A stretch of 64,000 bases of DNA from JAJXWB01 sp964634325 (GTDB lineage Bacteria > Pseudomonadota > Alphaproteobacteria > Rhizobiales > Beijerinckiaceae), in contig CAZWJF010000014.1 in assembly GCA_964634325.1 (NCBI GenBank), positions 17,618 through 81,617 of the forward strand, written 5' to 3'. Numbering within the stretch: position 1 is the first letter of the stretch; each line of letters begins with the position of its first letter. Positions 1-8,288 of the stretch are shown piece after piece. A model generated the notes under the pieces. That model did not search any database, was not told where the DNA came from, and saw nothing but the letters and a program-made list of their open reading frames with translations. A program made the translations under genes and the position numbers.

Positions 1-633
1 CGGCATGACCCAGTAGGACAAATTGACCACCGGGCCGTCCGACTGGTCGCCTGCGGCGAAGCCGAAAGCGGCGGGCAGCAGCACCGGGCCGACGCCGACC
101 GCATCGACAATCAACTTGCGGGAAATGTCCCGCGCGATCTCGGCGCCGGCCTCGGCGTAATCGACGGACTGCCAGAGGTCCGCCGCTTCGGCCAGCGCCC
201 AGGCGATCAGGATATCGCCGTCCGTCGCGTTGTTGCGGTCGGACACGGCGCGCTTGACCGGATCCCAGCGCCAGGCGGCCAGGTGGTCGGCGCGCACCAT
301 CAGATTGGCGCGCGTCCACTTCCAGATACTGTCGAAAGCCTCGCGGTCGCCGGCGGCGACCGCGAGCAGCATGCCATAACCCTGCCCCTCGCTGTGGCTG
401 GCGTCGCGCGACGCCGTGTCGATCACGCGACCGCTCGGCCGCAGGAAGCGGCGCGACCACTCGGCCCACAGGGGCGAGCCTTCGATCACCTCGCCGATGC
501 GCAAGCCGCCCGCAGGCAACGGCGCATCGAGCGCGAAAGCAGCGCTGGACGCGCCCATGCCGAGAACAACGGCGGCGGCCAGCGCCGAACTTCGAAACGA
601 TGAGCGCGAAAAGCGCGGTAGGACTGAAAGCAT
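1..633 (-). CDS. bcsZ: Glycoside hydrolase family 8 endoglucanase, N-terminal part (cut by window edge)
   Basis: The frame is open from an ATG at 633 to the window edge, giving 211 residues with no stop, so the C-terminus lies outside. Residues 1-34 look like a signal peptide ending in ASSAAFA, which fits a periplasmic enzyme. Residues 80-89 read HSEGQGYGML, the GH8 signature, and Glu82 is the likely general acid. Later segments (WKWTRANL, NNATDGDILIAWAL) are also typical of BcsZ/CelC. Such enzymes cut beta-1,4-glucan and usually sit in a cellulose synthase (bcs) operon; the rest of such an operon would lie left of this window. A GGGG stretch precedes the start. Confidence 0.85.
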   Translation of the reverse strand, partial: MLSVLPRFSRSSFRSSALAAAVVLGMGASSAAFALDAPLPAGGLRIGEVIEGSPLWAEWSRRFLRPSGRVIDTASRDASHSEGQGYGMLLAVAAGDREAFDSIWKWTRANLMVRADHLAAWRWDPVKRAVSDRNNATDGDILIAWALAEAADLWQSVDYAEAGAEIARDISRKLIVDAVGVGPVLLPAAFGFAAGDQSDGPVVNLSYWVMP

Positions 634-803
634 TGCGACCCCCAACTTTGCAATGTCTGTTGGAGGAGAGCGTGACGATTAGTTATTAAGGCCCAATCGG
701 AGAATATTGACGAATTTAAACGAATATAGCGGTTGTTTTCGACGCCGGAGAATCGCCAGCTCTAGCTGAGCCGGGCGGGCGGAAATATTCGCCGCCGGAA
801 TGT

Positions 804-1898
804 CTACACGACCACGGTGAGCCGCTCGGCCGCCCGGGTCACCCCCGTATAAAGCCAGCGTGCGCGGTGTTCGCGGAACGCGTAGCTCTCGTCGAACAGC
901 ACGACGTCGTTCCATTGCGAGCCCTGCGCCTTGTGCACAGTGAGCGCGTAGCCGAAATCGAATTCGTCGGATTCCCGACGCAGCGAATAGGGAATTTCTT
1001 CGTCCGAGCCTGCGAAGAACTGCGGGATGACGCCGACGCGCTGCGCCTTGGCGCCGGGCGCGTCCTCGGGCGCGACGGACAGGCGCACCTTGCCGCGCCG
1101 CACGGTTCCGGCGCGCGCGACCCGGAAAATGCCGCCGTTGAGGAGACCTTTCTGCCGGTTGTTGCGCAAACACACGAGCTTTTCGCCGGCCTGGGGCAGA
1201 TCGCCGGAAAAGCCGAACAATTCGCGCAGCCGCCTGTTGTAGGCGCGCCGCGTGCGGTTGAGCCCGACCAGCACCTGATCGGCGTTCTTGACCTCTTCGG
1301 TGTCGACCTCGTCGCGGCCGATCACTTTCGAACGGCCGTAGACGCCGCGCGCCAGCCGCCGCCCCTCGCGAATGTCCATGGACAGGCGGATGATCGGATC
1401 GTCGGCGGCCTGGCGATGCACCTCGGTCAACATGACGTCCGGCTCGCTTTCGGTGAAATAGCCGCCGCCTTTGACCGGAGGCAGTTGCGCGGGGTCGCCC
1501 AGCACCAGAACCTTTTTGCCGAAAGACAGGAGGTCGCGGCCGAGTTCCTCGTCGACCATCGAGCATTCGTCGATCACGATGAGGCTGGCGGCGGCGGCCG
1601 GCGCGTCCTCGTTCAGCACGAAGGACGGCTCTTCCGCGTCGACCTCCTTGGGCCGGTAGATCATCGAATGGATCGTGCGCGCGTCGTGGCAGCCCTTTGA
1701 CCGCATGACCAGGGCCGCCTTGCCGGTGAAGGCGCCGAACGCGGTTTCGCCCTCGACGTGCTCGGCCAGATGCCGGGCGAGCGTCGTTTTGCCGGTTCCG
1801 GCGTAGCCGAACAGCCGAAAAACCTGCGGCGCATCGCGCGCGGCGAGCCAGGCGGCGACGGCGGTCAGCGCAGAATCCTGTTCCGGCGTCCAGTTCAT
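804..1898 (-). CDS. RecD/Dda-like ATP-dependent DNA helicase
   Basis: A 364-residue superfamily 1 helicase. Walker A is GYAGTGKT at residues 31-38 and Walker B is in the segment IVIDECSMVD. The C-terminal motif ALTVHKAQGSQW is the UvrD_C_2 signature shared with RecD2 and phage Dda helicases. It is shorter than RecD2 (about 700 residues) and lacks its N-terminal domain, so it resembles the stand-alone Dda-like class thought to act in repair or replication restart. The start is chosen from GAGGGG just upstream of the ATG at 1898. It lies divergent to the MarR gene, 84 bases away. Confidence 0.85.
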   Translation of the reverse strand: MNWTPEQDSALTAVAAWLAARDAPQVFRLFGYAGTGKTTLARHLAEHVEGETAFGAFTGKAALVMRSKGCHDARTIHSMIYRPKEVDAEEPSFVLNEDAPAAAASLIVIDECSMVDEELGRDLLSFGKKVLVLGDPAQLPPVKGGGYFTESEPDVMLTEVHRQAADDPIIRLSMDIREGRRLARGVYGRSKVIGRDEVDTEEVKNADQVLVGLNRTRRAYNRRLRELFGFSGDLPQAGEKLVCLRNNRQKGLLNGGIFRVARAGTVRRGKVRLSVAPEDAPGAKAQRVGVIPQFFAGSDEEIPYSLRRESDEFDFGYALTVHKAQGSQWNDVVLFDESYAFREHRARWLYTGVTRAAERLTVVV

Positions 1899-1982
1899 GC
1901 CGCCCCTCTAGCATCGCAAGGCTGAGTCGGGCGAGGCGGCCCGCCTTGCAATTTGGCCTCGCCCGTTTATCAGTGCCCTGCC

Positions 1983-2567
1983 ATGCGCAACCAGAGACAG
2001 GAAAACGCCGCGCCCGCCGTCGCGCGGAAGGCGGCCGCCAGCCCGCGCCGGAGCCCTGCGCGCGCGCGTCCGGCCGAACCTGCGACCGAGCCGGCGGACG
2101 AAGGCGCGCCCGCGGCCGACGCATCTCTCGGCCATCTGGACAATGTGCTCGGTTACGTCCTGCGCCGCGCGCAGGTGGCCGTATTCAACGATTTCCGGCG
2201 CACCTTCGCCGGATACGACCTGCGCCCGACGCAATATGCGGTCCTGTCGATACTCGCGGAAAAACCGGGCATGCGGCAGGGCGACGTCAGCGCCGCGCTC
2301 GGCATCAAGCGGACCAATTTCGTCGCGGTGCTGGACGAACTGGAGCGACGCGGCCTCGCGCGCCGCAAGGCCGTGGCCGCGGACCGGCGCTCGCGCGCGC
2401 TGTTTCTGACGCCCGAGGGCGAGCGCCTGGCGGCGGAGGTCCGCAAACTGCAGGACGAGCATGAGGTGCGGCTCGCCGCCCTGCTGCCGGCCGGCGAGCG
2501 CGACCGCCTGATCGAGACGCTGCGGCTCCTGACCCGAGGCATCGGCGCGAGCGCCGACGACGACTGA
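1983..2567 (+). CDS. MarR family winged-helix transcriptional regulator
   Basis: Residues from about 45 on form a MarR fold: a dimerisation helix (LGHLDNVLGYVLRRAQ), a winged helix (LRPTQYAVLSILAEKPGMRQGDVSAALGIK, given here in part) and a wing with DRRSRALFLT. The first 45 residues are Arg/Ala/Pro-rich and probably disordered, an unusual N-terminal extension for this family. I chose the ATG at 1983; an ATG at 1953 would add ten residues. MarR proteins usually answer to aromatic acids or CoA thioesters. The glycosyltransferase starts 38 bases downstream on the same strand, but no functional link is evident. Confidence 0.85.
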   Translation: MRNQRQENAAPAVARKAAASPRRSPARARPAEPATEPADEGAPAADASLGHLDNVLGYVLRRAQVAVFNDFRRTFAGYDLRPTQYAVLSILAEKPGMRQGDVSAALGIKRTNFVAVLDELERRGLARRKAVAADRRSRALFLTPEGERLAAEVRKLQDEHEVRLAALLPAGERDRLIETLRLLTRGIGASADDD

Positions 2568-2605
2568 GCGGTTAGCCGCTCGCCCAAGACGAGGATTTCG
2601 GCCGC

Positions 2606-3652
2606 ATGCGGCTCTCCATCGCCATACCGATCTACAATTTCGCCGAGTTCATCGTCGAAACGCTCGATTCCATCGTCGCGCAGGACGGCGCCGAGGAGGT
2701 CGAGATCGTCGTCGTCGACGGCGCCTCGACCGACGCCACGCCGCAGGTCATGGCGGACTATCAGACGCGCCACGCGCAAGTCCGCTACGTGCGCCTGCCC
2801 GCCAAGGGCGGCATCGACCGCGACATGGCGACCGCCTTCGCGGCGACGACCGGCGACTATTGCTGGCTGTTCTCCGGCGACGACATCATGCGGCCCGGCG
2901 CATTGCGCCGCGCGCTGCAGGAGATCGACAGCGGCTGCGACGTCTACCTCTCGCAGCACATGGAATATCTGAGCAACGGTCGCGGCTGGACGGCGTGGCC
3001 CGTCCTGACCTGCGGCGCGCAGACGTTCGAACTCTCCGCCCCCGCGGAGCGCGCGCGCTATTTCGCGAGCGCCGCGAATACGGAAGCGTTTTTCAGCTTC
3101 ATGGGCGGCATGATCAACAAGCGCGCGAGCTGGGATCGCGTCCCGTTCAACGAGGCGTTCGACCGCTCGTGCTGGGCGCACGCCGCGCGCCTGTTCGAGT
3201 TGATGCCCAAGGGCCTGAAGCTGCGCTTCGTCCCGGAGTGCTGGCAGGATCGCCGGCCGGACAACGACAGCTTCATGGGCGGCGGTCTGGTCAAGCGACT
3301 CGCCCTGTCCGTCGACGGCTACAACCGGATCGCCGATACGTTCTTCGGCCATGACAGCGTGGAAGCCTTCCACGTGCGCCGGGTGGTGCGCGACGAGATC
3401 GGCATCGGATCGCTGATCATGGGCAAGTACGTGTGCAAGCTCGACCCGGAGCTCGAAAGCCGCGAGACGCTCGACCGTCTGGCGGCCACGATGTACGGCG
3501 ACTTCTCATGGAAGAACCTGCACGCGCGCTTCCTCTACGCCACGACGCCAGGTGAAAAGATCAAGCGTTGGGACCCGGAATGGGCGGCCAAGGAAGAGAA
3601 GAAGGCGCTGATGCGGCGCGAGCGGCGGCGCGCCGCCGCGCAAGCAGGGTAG
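2606..3652 (+). CDS. Family 2 glycosyltransferase
   Basis: A 348-residue GT-A enzyme. The N-terminus (MRLSIAIPIYNFAEFIVETL) and VVVDGASTDAT are the nucleotide-sugar binding region. SGDDIMRPGAL (near residue 90) supplies the metal-binding DD motif. The C-terminal end is basic (RRERRRAAAQAG). No membrane segment is seen, so it should be a soluble or peripheral enzyme that adds a sugar to a lipid-linked or surface glycan. It converges on the FkbM gene with a 6-base gap. The surrounding methyl- and acyltransferases suggest lipopolysaccharide, capsule or exopolysaccharide decoration. The donor and acceptor cannot be told from sequence. Confidence 0.88.
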   Translation: MRLSIAIPIYNFAEFIVETLDSIVAQDGAEEVEIVVVDGASTDATPQVMADYQTRHAQVRYVRLPAKGGIDRDMATAFAATTGDYCWLFSGDDIMRPGALRRALQEIDSGCDVYLSQHMEYLSNGRGWTAWPVLTCGAQTFELSAPAERARYFASAANTEAFFSFMGGMINKRASWDRVPFNEAFDRSCWAHAARLFELMPKGLKLRFVPECWQDRRPDNDSFMGGGLVKRLALSVDGYNRIADTFFGHDSVEAFHVRRVVRDEIGIGSLIMGKYVCKLDPELESRETLDRLAATMYGDFSWKNLHARFLYATTPGEKIKRWDPEWAAKEEKKALMRRERRRAAAQAG

Positions 3653-3658
3653 ACGCGG

Positions 3659-4432
3659 TCAGCTTCCGGTGAACGCCGAACGCAGCCAGCCGCCAACGGT
3701 CTTGCGGGCCTCGGCCCTGCGCTGTTCGTGCATCATGACGCCATATTGCATCATGCGATCGACCATGAACTCGTCGAAGATGTTCGGCGGCGTCTCGAAA
3801 TGCTTCTGCAGGTCGGCGTGCTCGGCGGCGACGTAGAAGCGGTTGAGGCCGTCGAAATACACGAAGCGATAGTCGGCCGAAACGATGTGCGGATCCCAGG
3901 TCTCGTGCGACAGCTCGCGACTGAGCGGCCGCGTCGCCTCGACGAGAATGATCCACGGCCGGAAACGCCGCAGATCGAAAGCGTTGATCACGTCGGCTTC
4001 GGATCCCTCGCAATCGATCTTGAGGAAATGCACGGTCGGCGGCGCGAATTCGGCGAAAATGCTGTCGAGCGTGCGCAGTTCGACCTCGGTCTGCTCCTGT
4101 TTGAAGTCGAGCGAGGCGTGGCCGGCCGCGATCGAGCGATCGAACGTGGACATGCCGGTGCCGTGAATGAGGGTCATCGTCGCGCGACCTGCCTGCGCTC
4201 CGACCGCGACGCCGAGATTGACGTCGTTCGGGCGCCGCGCGCGCAAGCGGGCGAGATAGTGCGGATTGGGCTCGACGTTCACGCCGCGCCAGCCGCGATC
4301 GTAGAAGTGACGCGTGACCGAATCGAGATCCGGGTCCCACGCGCCGACATCGACGTAGAAACCGTCCTTCACATCTGCGAAGGCGCGCTCCAGCATGACG
4401 TCTTCGAAGTTCTGTGCGTAGGACACCATCAT
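3659..4432 (-). CDS. FkbM family methyltransferase
   Basis: The protein starts MMVSYAQNFEDVMLERAF, the usual start of this subfamily, and carries the SAM-binding segment DGFYVDVGAWDPDLDSVTR followed by HFLKIDCEGSEADVI, the conserved FkbM KIDxEG motif. I placed the start at 4432 because CGGAG lies 8 bases upstream and the homologous N-terminus begins there; a longer frame to 4492 would overlap the upstream gene. FkbM enzymes O-methylate sugars or polyketides. It follows the C-methyltransferase gene by 46 bases, so the two are probably co-transcribed and modify the same glycan. Confidence 0.85.
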   Translation of the reverse strand: MMVSYAQNFEDVMLERAFADVKDGFYVDVGAWDPDLDSVTRHFYDRGWRGVNVEPNPHYLARLRARRPNDVNLGVAVGAQAGRATMTLIHGTGMSTFDRSIAAGHASLDFKQEQTEVELRTLDSIFAEFAPPTVHFLKIDCEGSEADVINAFDLRRFRPWIILVEATRPLSRELSHETWDPHIVSADYRFVYFDGLNRFYVAAEHADLQKHFETPPNIFDEFMVDRMMQYGVMMHEQRRAEARKTVGGWLRSAFTGS

Positions 4433-4478
4433 GTCGATGTCTCCGGATCGTGCATCGGCGCAGCCGCGATAGCGCGCG

Positions 4479-5708
4479 TCAAACGATCTCAATCTCGGGG
4501 AAGGGGAAGATCATCTTGCCGCCGTCCGCCAGGAACTTCTGCTCGCGCTGGAGAATGCCGTCCTTGAAGTGCCACGGCAGCACCAGATAGTAGTCCGGCT
4601 TCATCTTCAGCGCGTCGGCTTCCGAGACGATCGGGATGTGCGAGCCCGGCGTGACATGTCCGAACTTGTCCGGATTGACCTCGGCGATCGCCTCCACGAG
4701 ATCGGGCCCGATGCCGCAGAACTGCAACACGACGTTGCCCTTGGTCGAGGCGCCGTAGCCCAGAATGCGCTTGCCGTCGTCGCGCAGAGCCGTGAGCAGG
4801 CGACGCAGGTCCTCGCGATGGCGGAACACGCGCTCCTCGAATTCGCGATAGGGGCGCGGCGTGGCCAGCCCCATGCGCTCTTCCTGCGAAAGCAGCCAGT
4901 CGATCACGGGGCGATTGGCCTTGAGGGGCGACGTCTTGTGGCCGGCCGTGACGGCGAACGAGCCGCCGTTGACCGCGTTCATCTGCACGTCGAGCACCTT
5001 CATGTCGGCGGCGGCGAGGATCTTCTCGACGACGGCGAGCGAGTAATATTCGACGTGCTCATGGCAGATCGTGTCGTAGGACGTCAGCCGCAGCATCGAG
5101 GGCATGTAGCTCTGCTCGAAGTGCCAGACGCCGTCGGGCGCCAGGCAATGGGCGATGTCGCGCGCGAAGGCGATCGGATCCTCGAGATCGTAGAACATGG
5201 CGATCGAGGTGATGATTTTCGCGCGCTCTTTCGAGACGGAATCGAAATTCTTCGCCGTGAAGAAGTCCGGCACGAGCTTGATGTCGTCGGGATAATACTG
5301 ACGGAACTTGGCGCCGGTCGGGTCGATGCCGATGCGCTTGAGGGACGGCGTCTGGTACGCCTTGAGCGAGGTCGCGTCGTTCGACCCGATGTCGAGCACC
5401 GTGTCGCCGGCCTTCAGCTCGGCGAATTGCTCGAGCTTGCCGATTTTCTGCGTGAGATGGCGAACCATCGAGGCGTTGAGGCCCGAGCGATAGCCGTAGT
5501 TCTCGCCATACATCTCGCTCGCCTCGTAGACGTGGGCGAGTTGCAGCAGACCGGAATCGGGGCACCAGACGAGTTCAAGAGGACCAACGGTCACCGGAAC
5601 GGACGTGGAAGCCGGGAAAACTCCGGTCAACGCCTGGTCGCCGAGCGAGAGGACCGACAACAGGTTGGTGGAGCCGCTGATCCGGCACTTTTCGATGCGT
5701 CTTGTCAT
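4479..5708 (-). CDS. Class I SAM-dependent C-methyltransferase-like protein, three-domain type
   Basis: 409 residues with the architecture of sugar C-methyltransferases such as TylC3/NovU. It has an N-terminal domain with C8 and WCPDSGLLQL (probable zinc site), a central SAM domain (DTVLDIGSNDATSLKAY, and CHEHVEYYSL with the conserved HEH) and a C-terminal domain with ILGYGASTKGNVVLQF. These enzymes act on dTDP- or GDP-keto-deoxysugars, but related ones have other substrates. One of the usual zinc-binding cysteines cannot be placed with confidence. It heads a minus-strand pair with the FkbM gene. Confidence 0.82.
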   Translation of the reverse strand: MTRRIEKCRISGSTNLLSVLSLGDQALTGVFPASTSVPVTVGPLELVWCPDSGLLQLAHVYEASEMYGENYGYRSGLNASMVRHLTQKIGKLEQFAELKAGDTVLDIGSNDATSLKAYQTPSLKRIGIDPTGAKFRQYYPDDIKLVPDFFTAKNFDSVSKERAKIITSIAMFYDLEDPIAFARDIAHCLAPDGVWHFEQSYMPSMLRLTSYDTICHEHVEYYSLAVVEKILAAADMKVLDVQMNAVNGGSFAVTAGHKTSPLKANRPVIDWLLSQEERMGLATPRPYREFEERVFRHREDLRRLLTALRDDGKRILGYGASTKGNVVLQFCGIGPDLVEAIAEVNPDKFGHVTPGSHIPIVSEADALKMKPDYYLVLPWHFKDGILQREQKFLADGGKMIFPFPEIEIV

Positions 5709-6109
5709 GAGAACTCGGTTCTGCCGTCCGCCAAACGACGGCGAGGCCTTTTAATGGCCGCGTCGCATCCCTGTCAAATCACGGGCATGCCTTCGCGAGT
5801 CGTTGAATTTCCAAGCGATTCCGAGAGCGATTCGACCGCTTCGTTCGGCCGCCGCAGCTCCTTCAGCCCAAGCGCGCGGAATTCCCGGCGCGCGAAGGCG
5901 CCGGCCCGAGCGATCCGCAGGAACCGGCGTATGGGTCCATCGGGTCAGAGAGCGCGTACGCGCGGGGCCGGACGGCGCAGGGGCGTCCGCGACTGGCGCG
6001 CGCCGGCTCAAAAGCGGACCGCGCCTCCGGTTTGTCTCTCACGGCAGTGGTGATAAGGAGCGTCTGCGCTGGCCATGCTCTGGCTCGGGCCCATGCTGGA
6101 TGAGACGGA
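5709..6109. other. Divergent intergenic region, no gene seen
   Basis: This 401-base stretch separates two divergently transcribed methyltransferase genes, so both promoters should lie in it. Short open frames cross it on both strands, but they are Arg/Ala/Pro-rich, lack recognisable domains and look like products of high GC content. I see no convincing -35/-10 pair, terminator or repeat. Confidence 0.5.
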
Positions 6110-7006
6110 ATGAATCTCGAATTTCTGCAAAACTGGTTCGAGCAGCTGAGCGGCGGCCCGGTCACAGCGAAACTCGCCCTCAACCGAGTTCCGGGGATTC
6201 GCCTGACCTCCGCCGCAGCCGCCGACATCTCGCTGCTCGTGCACCCGGGCGCCGAGGACCACGTGTCGCGAGGAATCCGCAAGTTCGGCTATTGGGAAGG
6301 TCACGAGACGCGTCTGCTCGTCGGCAACGTCAATCCGGGCGACGTCATTCTCGATGTCGGCGCCAACATCGGCTACCATACCGTTCTGTTCGGGGCGCTC
6401 GCCGGTCCGAAGGGCCGTGTGATCGCGTTCGAGCCTGCGGCGGATAATTACTGCCTCCTCAACCGCAACATCGCCCGCAATGGACTCGAGAACGTCGAGA
6501 CGATGGCGGCCGCTGTTTGCGACAAGGCCGGCGTGCTCGGATTGCGGCGCCATGACGAGTCATCCGGCGCGCATACGCTGGCCGATGTCGAACAAGCGGG
6601 TTTCTCGAAGACGCTGCTGGTTCCCACGCTGCGCCTCGACGATCTGCCGATCGATCGCGTCGATTTCATCAAGATCGACATTCAGGGTGCCGAACTGCTC
6701 GCGCTCGACGGCGCCAGCGGGCTGATCGAAAAGAACCGCAGCCGACTGCGGATGCTCCTGGAATACAACGTGGCGATCTACGTCAAGGCCGGCGCGCGCG
6801 ACCAGGCGATCGCGCATCTCGAGCGGCTTCGCTCGGCCTTCTCGATCCAGTTCTGCGATCCGACGATCGGCGACTTCTATCCGCTCGACATGAGTTCGGA
6901 AGAATTCATCGACATGGCGGCCGGCGGCCAGCGGAAACTGCCCGATGGCCGCGACTGGACCAGCGCGGTCGGCTATTCCGATCTCTGGCTCACGCCGCGG
7001 GCCTGA
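6110..7006 (+). CDS. FkbM family methyltransferase
   Basis: 298 residues. The SAM-binding motif is VILDVGANIGYHTVLFGAL, followed by VIAFEPAADNYCLLNRNI and the family hallmark VDFIKIDIQGAELLALDG. The protein ends with a short extension (SAVGYSDLWLTPRA). It is only distantly like the FkbM protein encoded at 3659-4432, so the pair is not a recent duplication. GAGACGGA sits directly before the ATG. It converges with the acyltransferase gene (27-base gap). A role in O-methylation of a surface glycan is inferred from the neighbours. Confidence 0.87.
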   Translation: MNLEFLQNWFEQLSGGPVTAKLALNRVPGIRLTSAAAADISLLVHPGAEDHVSRGIRKFGYWEGHETRLLVGNVNPGDVILDVGANIGYHTVLFGALAGPKGRVIAFEPAADNYCLLNRNIARNGLENVETMAAAVCDKAGVLGLRRHDESSGAHTLADVEQAGFSKTLLVPTLRLDDLPIDRVDFIKIDIQGAELLALDGASGLIEKNRSRLRMLLEYNVAIYVKAGARDQAIAHLERLRSAFSIQFCDPTIGDFYPLDMSSEEFIDMAAGGQRKLPDGRDWTSAVGYSDLWLTPRA

Positions 7007-7032
7007 TCCGGCTACGCCGAAAAGGCTGCGGC

Positions 7033-8196
7033 TCAACTTCTGACGGCGGCGAACCGGTCGAGCCGCGACCGCAGACGGGCGCGCGCCGCAGCGGTATGCG
7101 CCTCGGTCACGCGCGACAGCAGATAGCTCGCGGCGACGACCGACAGCGCGAGCGCCACGAAGATCGCATAATAGGCCGGCGAGGCGGTCGCCTTCGACCA
7201 GCTCGCGCCGAACAGCGCCGCGCAGCACGCCCATAGAAAGACGATGATCGGCATGTGGCAGGCGTAGAGCGTAAAGCTGAACGCCGACATGCGGGCATGG
7301 ATCGCTGAACGCGCGAAGGCGAAGCCAGGCGTCTCGTCGAAGCGCAACGCCAGCAGCACATTGGCGAACAGAAGCGCCTCGACGGCGTCGACGGCGAATC
7401 TCGCAGGCGAGTTCAACAGAACCGTCTCGCTCACGAACTGCCGCACGGCGACGGAAACGATCAGAAAGGCCGCGAGCGCCAGCGCGCGCGAGCGCAGGAC
7501 AGGCGCAGGCGCAATCCGCACCAGCGCGCCGAGCAGCCAGATGGCGAGGCCGAAGAAGAAGTAGCCGCCGCTCGCGCTCAGCGCGAGCGCAATCGCCAGC
7601 CCAAGCGCGCCGCCCGCCATCCGCAGATTGCGCGGATAGGCCGAGATCGCCGACGCGAACGGCAGAACCATCAAGGCGAAGGCGATGTAGTACCAATATT
7701 CGAGACCGAGCGACCACATCGGCATGTTGGAGCCGAAAGGCGCGAAATAAGTGCCCTGCAGGTTGAGCAGATTGGTCAGCACCAGCCAGGGTTTGAAGGT
7801 CTCGACGTAGAGGTCGGAGGCGTAGGCGCCGGTATGGGCCAGAAAGCGCGCGCCGATGAGATCGAGGGCGCCGCAAAGAAGCAGCACGGGCGCGAGAACG
7901 ATGTAGATGCGGACTGTGCGGTCGATCATGTAGTCGCGCAGCCAGCGCCGCGGCGTGCGCACACGCTCGAGAACCGCGCCGCCGACCAGAAATCCCGACA
8001 ACACGAAGAACACGACCACCGCCTCGTGCGCGAAGGCGTAGGACGGCCAGAACAACCAGGCGGCGACAGGGCTGTAAGCCGGCGCGCCGGTCTGCGCGCC
8101 GAACACGTAGAGCAACCCGCCGACATGGGAGACCGCTACCGTCAGCGCCGCGATCCAGCGCGCCGCGTCAATGAAGCGGGACAGTGCGATCGACAT
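7033..8196 (-). CDS. Acyltransferase family 3 (OafA/YrhL-like) membrane protein
   Basis: A 387-residue polytopic membrane protein with about ten hydrophobic segments. The N-terminus (ALSRFIDAARWIAALTVAVSHV) corresponds to the RxxA(A)xxVxxxH start of acyltransferase 3 proteins. FFVLSGFLVGGAVLERV is the second signature. These enzymes move acetyl or other acyl groups across the inner membrane onto O-antigen, capsule or Nod factor sugars. There is no SGNH hydrolase domain at the C-terminus. It completes the glycan-modification group here. Confidence 0.88.
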   Translation of the reverse strand: MSIALSRFIDAARWIAALTVAVSHVGGLLYVFGAQTGAPAYSPVAAWLFWPSYAFAHEAVVVFFVLSGFLVGGAVLERVRTPRRWLRDYMIDRTVRIYIVLAPVLLLCGALDLIGARFLAHTGAYASDLYVETFKPWLVLTNLLNLQGTYFAPFGSNMPMWSLGLEYWYYIAFALMVLPFASAISAYPRNLRMAGGALGLAIALALSASGGYFFFGLAIWLLGALVRIAPAPVLRSRALALAAFLIVSVAVRQFVSETVLLNSPARFAVDAVEALLFANVLLALRFDETPGFAFARSAIHARMSAFSFTLYACHMPIIVFLWACCAALFGASWSKATASPAYYAIFVALALSVVAASYLLSRVTEAHTAAARARLRSRLDRFAAVRS

Positions 8197-8288
8197 CGAA
8201 TGGTCCCGGTCCCACGGCCTGAACGGCGCCTGCGGAACGTCCGCGGTACATGCGGACGAACCGAAGGCATGTCAATAGCGAGGGACGT